Below are positions 56,486 through 62,000 of a DNA stretch of 62,000 bases, piece by piece. Source of the stretch: Apostichopus japonicus (taxonomy: Eukaryota; Echinodermata; Holothuroidea; Aspidochirotida; Stichopodidae); contig NC_092563.1 in NCBI RefSeq assembly GCF_037975245.1, forward strand, positions 11,830,001 to 11,892,000, written 5' to 3'. The position numbers were made by a program, and so were the translations under genes. The notes beneath the pieces are model-generated. The model had not been told where the DNA came from. It was given only the letters and a program-made list of their open reading frames with translations, and ran no database searches. Numbering within the stretch: the stretch's first letter is position 1; each line of letters opens with the position of its first letter.

Positions 56486-57700
56486 GACGCTTCATTCAAT
56501 GTCTGCCAGGTAAACTGTAGGTTGTAAGAGAAGAAGGAACAGAATCACTGGAAAAAACAAGGAATAATGAGAGAACGGCTAGGGTGAGACTGATGTGGTA
56601 AAGGAATACACACTAGATGAATTGAATACATACCAGAGGAATTGAATACACACCAGAGGAATTGAATACACACCAGAGGAATTGAATACACACCAGAGGA
56701 ACCAGAGGAATTGAATACACACCAGAGGAATTGAATACACACCAGAGGAACCAGAGGAACCAGAGGAATTTAATACACACCAGAGGAATTTAATACACAC
56801 CAGAGGAACCAGAGGAATTGAATACACACCAGAGGAACCAGAGGAATTGAATACACACCAGAGGAATTTTCCTAGCAATAAAAAGAACTCTTTTGATGGT
56901 CTGCTCTGATGTGGTAATACTCACTGGTCTTAAGAGAACGGGACAAATTGTTACAAAGTAAAATCGATGACACTTTGAAAGCATTGGAGACTGTAAACCT
57001 TTTGCTAATTCGGAATGTATGCATAGTCCTGTTGGTGGGATTGCAACAGTGACAGAATTGGTTTAACTTTATACTAGCTACAATATACATGTTTAGTACA
57101 TGTTAGTACAAGTACAAGTAACAATTATATTGTCTGATATCATTTGTCAATATTTTCATAAGATTGATGAATTTGTCAGTGTGATGTGCAGATTAAAGAT
57201 CATCATTGGTGGTTCCCATCTTGCTAAGATCCCTGATACCAGCTACATGAGCTTCTACAATATGCTACTCTATATCAAGTTTCCATGTCGATGTTATTTG
57301 TTAGCTGGACTGGCCAAGAATCATTTAAAATGATGAACTTAAAGTAAAAAAAAAAAAAATCTCATTAGTCCTGAATATGTGAGTAATAGCAATAATTAAC
57401 TGTTTACATGCAACTAAATGTGAGAAGCAAATCACAGTCATTTATTACATTATCGTTACACTTGAGGACCATAAGTAAACAGCTGGGTATTTAAGTGATA
57501 ATGGAAAGCAGGAAGAAAGAAAGAACAACTGTTGCTGTAACTTTGAAGACCAACCATGATGTTTACTATTGTATAGTGTTCTTAATATAAAACAGTTTGT
57601 TTCCTAATTATTAAGTTTTTAAAAGCCATGTTTTTTATAAATAAAGAAAAACTTGTGACAAATATAGAAATAAATTTGAGGAACATGATGTTGATCTTTT
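56486..57700 (+). other. DHX38: DHX38 3' UTR with candidate polyadenylation signals
   Basis: AATAAA hexamers occur at 56877-56882, 57640-57645 and 57669-57674. The last two form a cluster just before a transposon-like element that begins at 57715, so the 3' UTR probably ends near 57.7 kb. The segment contains a 20-bp tandem repeat (56610-56870) and an A13 run near 57347. Confidence 0.5.
56610..56870. repeat. 20-bp minisatellite in the DHX38 3' UTR
   Basis: GAATTGAATACACACCAGAG units are mixed with 9-bp GAACCAGAG units, about a dozen in all, some with TTTAATACACACC variants. If transcribed it would place the array in the mature mRNA. Confidence 0.93.
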
Positions 57701-57706
57701 TGGTGT

Positions 57707-58369
57707 GTGCCATTCAGGGGCGGCGGAAGCACTTTTAATCTGGGGGGGCACCGACATCAAAGGGCACTTTGCAGAAATTCGATTGGACTGATGCAGCCTT
57801 ATATTTAGTACCCTTAATAACTCTTATTGTATTAACTTATTTGCGTATACACATCACTCCATCAACGTCCCGCCCCCCCTCAAGGAAAATATGCATACTA
57901 GCACTGCAATATCCAATGTGCAAATTGGGAAACAAGGAACAAGTTTTCTTTTGGGACAAAATGAGGTGAAATCATGCTAGTTGCTAATGTAGGAATCTTC
58001 CGAATTAGAGTTTATTTCTTGTTAATATCTTAACAAATTTTTTCCATTCGAAATGGCTTTGGGTTTGACCCACAGAAATTCATTAAAAGTCAGGGGCGTA
58101 GCCAGGATTTGCCAAGTTGTATGCACGACTTTCTGAGCGGACCGCCTCCATCGGTTGGCGCGGTGCGTACAAGAAAATTTTTGGTTTTACAAACCCCTCA
58201 GATGGCCGGAAACGGCCCTTCCCGAGTGTTCATTCTGGTCCCCTGGCCTCTTGCAGTCTTGCTAACTTGAGACACCTCAATTTTTATGTAGAAAAAGGGC
58301 ACATTTTTAACCTGAGGAAAAGTGGGGGGGGGCACGTGCCCCCTCGGTTCCGCCGCCCTTGGTGCCATT
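57707..58369. mobile_element. hAT-like non-autonomous element with inverted ends and 8-bp duplication
   Basis: The left end CAGGGGCGGCGGAAGC (57715) and the reverse complement of the right end (58361), CAAGGGCGGCGGAACC, match at most positions. GTGCCATT flanks both sides (57707-57714 and 58362-58369). A CAGGG terminus with an 8-bp target duplication is typical of hAT elements. A second left-end-like sequence, CAGGGGCGTAGCCAGG, begins inside at 58093, so two families may be nested or fused. GTGCCATTTCTCTCTCT recurs at about 58586, which weakens the duplication argument. Confidence 0.5.
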
Positions 58370-59437
58370 TCTCTCTCTACTCGCTCTCCCTCTCCCTTCA
58401 CCCACCCGAGAATAGGAGTGATTTACATCATGTCCTTCCTAGATAAATTGTTTTGTATGCAAATCTTTCATTCCAGCATGCATGGCACTGGTTGCAAGTT
58501 TTCTCTTAAACCCCTCTTGGAGCTTGTCATTTCTGGTAACTAGGGAACAAGGCAAGTTTCTAAATCTACATTGAAATGTTTTGTGTGCCATTTCTCTCTC
58601 TCCCCTCCCTGCCTCCACCTCTCCCTGCCCTCAAAGACATCACCAAAAGTGCACCCTGTCCGAGATATTATATGGGGTGCATAACCTTCCGCTCACGCGA
58701 GGAAGGCTTGTATGCCTAAGTACATGTGTAAATCATTATTCAAGACAAGCCTTTTACTTCTTACAATCCCTATGACATTAGTATGTATCGTAATCAGGTG
58801 AGAGTGTGGTTTACATCTAGTGGCGACACCAGAATTTCCAGCGTGTGGAAGGGGCAGGGGAAGCAAACATTTTTTTAATGGAAAAAATCAAATGTATAAA
58901 GGGCACGTCACAGACTCACAGGCAAATTGAAGGGGACACTCCTCGGTGAACCACTGTGAAGCCGTCCAAAGGTAATACCAAAAAGATGGTATATAATCAT
59001 ACTCGACCATTTCTGTGGTTAGCGGTTCCTCCAGGCTCGCTTTGTAGACCAAACGTTTCTAGAAATTGGTGAACTAATATTGTACAACCTGTTGGAACAT
59101 TGAGATTCCTTTTGTTTACACTAGCCTACAGTACTCAATGTTACGCTGGATGTGGGGGGGGGGTGGGGTGGTGGAGGGTGTATTTATACTAACTATGGAA
59201 CTGTTTTAAGGATTACTGAAGAAATAGAGAAAAGGGAGAGAAAAAATAGGAGGGAGTAGACTAAACACGCCATCACACCGAGAAGAGAAAGAAGAACAGT
59301 GACACAATTAAAGGGCTGATCCCTATTATATACACAGGTTAGCCAGTGACGGATCGAGGATTTCGGAAGGGGCGTGCGCCTCACAAACCCCTTTTCACAT
59401 TAACTCCATTTTTTGACGTTTCCATTTCGTCCTCACC

Positions 59438-59441
<4 letters not shown>
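58370..59441. other. non-coding, degenerate repeat debris
   Basis: CT-rich patches (58370-58400, 58585-58635), a degenerate end-like sequence near 58820-58860 (GTGGCGACACCAGAATTTCC), a G-rich run at 59152-59180 and another end-like sequence at 59345-59375 (GTGACGGATCGAGGATTTCG). No gene is visible. Confidence 0.45.
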
Positions 59442-59503
<62 letters not shown>

Positions 59504-59526
59504 CCTATATATATATATATATATAT
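59442..59526. repeat. (AT)n microsatellite
   Basis: About 80 bp of AT dinucleotides with one AGGCCT interruption at about 59501. Confidence 0.97.
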
Positions 59527-61500
59527 AATAATGGTCTATCATAATGTGTATGGACGTCTTAAACAACTGTACAATTGTGCTATGAAACCAACTGTGGCTG
59601 GTCTCGAACTCGACCGAGTCTTCGGGGAACATGACGCATTTCGGTATTAGACCAGGATCTATATGCGAACTGCACTAGACATATGTCCTTCGAGGCAACA
59701 CTGCCATCGAGAGATAAAATGTAATGCACTCGACCTGAATGCTAATTGTTACCCCAAACCTAGTCCTGTAACTCGTACAATGAATCTAAAAAATTCCGCA
59801 TGCGATTGGATAATTGAGCACATCTCCCGGAATATCATACTATAGTGGATCCAAGGGCGTATTATGGACGGGGAGGGGGGGGGGGCGGAAGCACTCATCC
59901 CTTCTTGAAATTGTTCCTATCGCATGAAAACGCGCGCCCCACAACCCTTCCCCAACCCCTCAAATCGCTTCCCGATGAGTTACGAAACTTAATTAATGAC
60001 CTTCGCCCGTAGTACCAAGACCTTGACAAAATCCGACAACACACCACTTCATGTTAATGTATATCACTATTATAGGCAAGCATCGGTTACTAAATCGCAA
60101 GCCATCGTATACCGTACGGTCCATGAAAGTTGCGCAGTATACCGCGGGATGCTAATGTAAACAACGAAATGTCTTATGACGATGGAGAAAAAAGCATGGA
60201 GGTCCAATTATGTCAAAACTCTCTTTTACATTAGTAATGGCAAGTAAGTCAGGCAAGCTAAGAACTTTATTTTAATTACCAAGGAGATTTTTTTTCTTCA
60301 AATATTGACTTCCTTTATAGCTACATTATTGCAATTTATTTTTCTTTCAGTAGGTGCCCGAAAGATTATCAGCATATTGCCCGAATTTTCACAAAAATAT
60401 TTGGTTGGAGGCTGCACCCCCCCCCCCCGCCTCCTACGCCTCTATTTGTAGTGTTCGTTTTCGGAAATATCGGGTATTTTTGCATTTCCTTCAACGAAGT
60501 TTTATAGTACCCGCTATAATAGGTTTTAATATTTGTACACCAATAAATTAACTGTCTGAATTTTCGAGAAATTCCCTCACCAACATTTTTCATCATACTT
60601 CCCTTTACTCGTGCAATTTTGGCCGGTCTGTTAGGGGTTGAAGGAGGTTTTTCGATATTGGTTGTCCATAGATAAAATTGTGTGCAACATTGTGGGTATG
60701 TTTTGAAGTGAATTTATTCACGAGAAATGGGAATTTTTAAATTCTGAACAAATAATGGGCTTAAAGCCTTGACAAGTGGGGCTGACGGGTATTGTGGGAC
60801 GTGATGAACAATCACCTACAAAAGCAATGATCCACAGGAGATGCGATGAGGTCGAACATGATGTGTGACTGGTGACAATCTTCAAAAATGTTATGGATGT
60901 AAAAAACTATTGAGAAATACTTGACTCTCAGGCTAAAGTGTACACCTGGTTTGTCATTTTCAAGCCCGAGAAGTGCCTTTTCCGGTGATCTAGGGGGGGG
61001 GGGGGGTTATCAAAACCAGAAATTTTCTTTTACGCTGTGCGCCAAGTTGATGGTGGCGCTCCGCTTAGAAGGTGATTCTGTTACTGTCACGAACTTTTTT
61101 TTATTTATGCAATAGATCGTTCTACTTATGACTCGGGATAAATTAGGCGCCAAAATATAAACAAAGAAGCAATATGCAGTGTATGCACTTGGAAAGATTG
61201 CATTCATGCAATAATAAAACGAAACCGTAAAAACAAAAATTCCTCTGCTAAATCTGCCAACAAGGTTGTGGATATCACGTTTCTGTTGCGCTGACCCAAA
61301 AGTGCTCATGAAAATTACCACCATACAATAGTAGAACGACCTGCAACTTGTTTACAATGAACGTACCACAGAGAAACGTTAAAGAGAGGTATTCGGAATC
61401 GGCTCCAACAATATAGGTCATTCTTACAAGTCATATTCAACACACAAACTGCTGAACTGATCAAATTGCAAATCTGCCAAGTAGTCTTTTTTTACAGAAA
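59527..61500. other. non-coding region with hAT-like end fragments
   Basis: CCAAGGGCGTATTATGGACG at about 59850 followed by a G-run resembles a left end. GTGCCCGAAAGATTATCAGC (about 60354) with a C-run and CCGCCTCCTACGCCTCT at 60428-60444 resembles a right end. Another G-run lies at about 60991-61006. No conserved protein frame is seen. Confidence 0.4.
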
Positions 61501-61705
61501 ATGACACCAAACAAGTTACCATCAGAAATACGAAGCCTTACCTCTATCAGCACTTCCAAATCAGCGTTAAAGACGTGTTATTTCAAACAAACCTATGGTT
61601 AAGTGTATTCAATTGTATTTTTGGTTTTTGTATTTGTTTTGTTAAGCGCATTGAACCAGCTGGGATTTTGCGCTTTATAAGCACCAGTGTAATAATAATT
61701 ATATT
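61501..61705 (+). mobile_element. LINE 3' end: last codons of reverse transcriptase frame plus tail
   Basis: The frame ends NKLPSEIRSLTSISTSKSAL, then KTCYFKQTYG and TAA at 61600. This matches the C-terminal LPxxIRxxxSxxxFKxxLKxxxF pattern of many animal non-LTR reverse transcriptases. Then come GTTAAGCGCATTGAACCAGC, TTTTGCGCTTTATAAGC and an AATAATAATTAT microsatellite, typical of the tail of these elements. The rest of the element is absent upstream, as expected for 5' truncation. Confidence 0.6.
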
Positions 61706-62000
61706 AATAAATAGCAAGTAAATATCTGACTTGATCAAGTCTCCACGGGTGGAATTATTTCCCAAAATGACGAGAGTATTAAAATGGTGCTACTTACACC
61801 AACACGTACCACGTATACTGGTCATGAATACTATAACAAGTTGAAAAACAAATATCATGATCATTGCATATGATCTGGAACCTACATTTCAACAGAACTT
61901 AAAAACTCTACAGAAAGCCCTGTTTTGGGGCTCTCAAATGACGACACAAATATTTGACCTGAACAACTTTGATTCACCACCTTTCAACGTTATATCCACA
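61706..62000. other. window end, no supported feature
   Basis: Unique AT-rich sequence to the end of the window. Confidence 0.5.

Overview
The window looks like AT-rich nuclear DNA from an animal, most likely a marine invertebrate. The grounds are a spliced, metazoan-style gene with many introns, very dense microsatellites and minisatellites, a tRNA-derived repeat, and hAT-like and LINE-like debris. An echinoderm such as a sea cucumber would fit, but the species cannot be fixed from the sequence. There is no bacterial operon, CRISPR array or ribosomal RNA.

One protein-coding gene can be read with confidence. It is a complete orthologue of DHX38/PRP16, the DEAH-box ATPase that remodels the spliceosome between the two splicing steps. 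It lies on the plus strand, with 24 coding exons from the ATG at 28797 to the TGA at 56485. The exons join without a frame break into 1222 codons, close to the roughly 1227 of the human protein. All canonical helicase motifs are intact: [34 protein letters not shown] and [10 protein letters not shown].

Positions 1 to about 28300 hold no gene that I can support. This arm contains (ATG)n, (AT)n and (CTA)n blocks, a 48-bp minisatellite (8260-9490), a roughly 70-bp minisatellite (11212-12345) split by an inserted composite element carrying a tRNA-like sequence, a relic of that element at 13770-14325, a 56-bp minisatellite (15526-16530), a pair of palindromes (22796-22843), and a decayed minus-strand reading frame, probably transposon-derived (26072-27120).

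The DHX38 introns carry many unrelated minisatellites (about 40-bp and 59-bp units in intron 3, 67-bp in intron 5, 98-bp and about 31-bp in intron 6, 35-bp in intron 19). Intron 20 holds an 879-bp non-autonomous DNA transposon with inverted ends and a 9-bp target duplication. Two 5' splice sites (exons 5 and 7) sit at the start of tandem duplications that copy the donor sequence.

Downstream of the gene (57.7 to 62 kb) is a graveyard of G-rich, hAT-like element ends and a LINE 3' end. I found no convincing new multi-gene system. The most notable signals are the intron-20 transposon, the composite tRNA-bearing insertion, and the duplicated splice donors.
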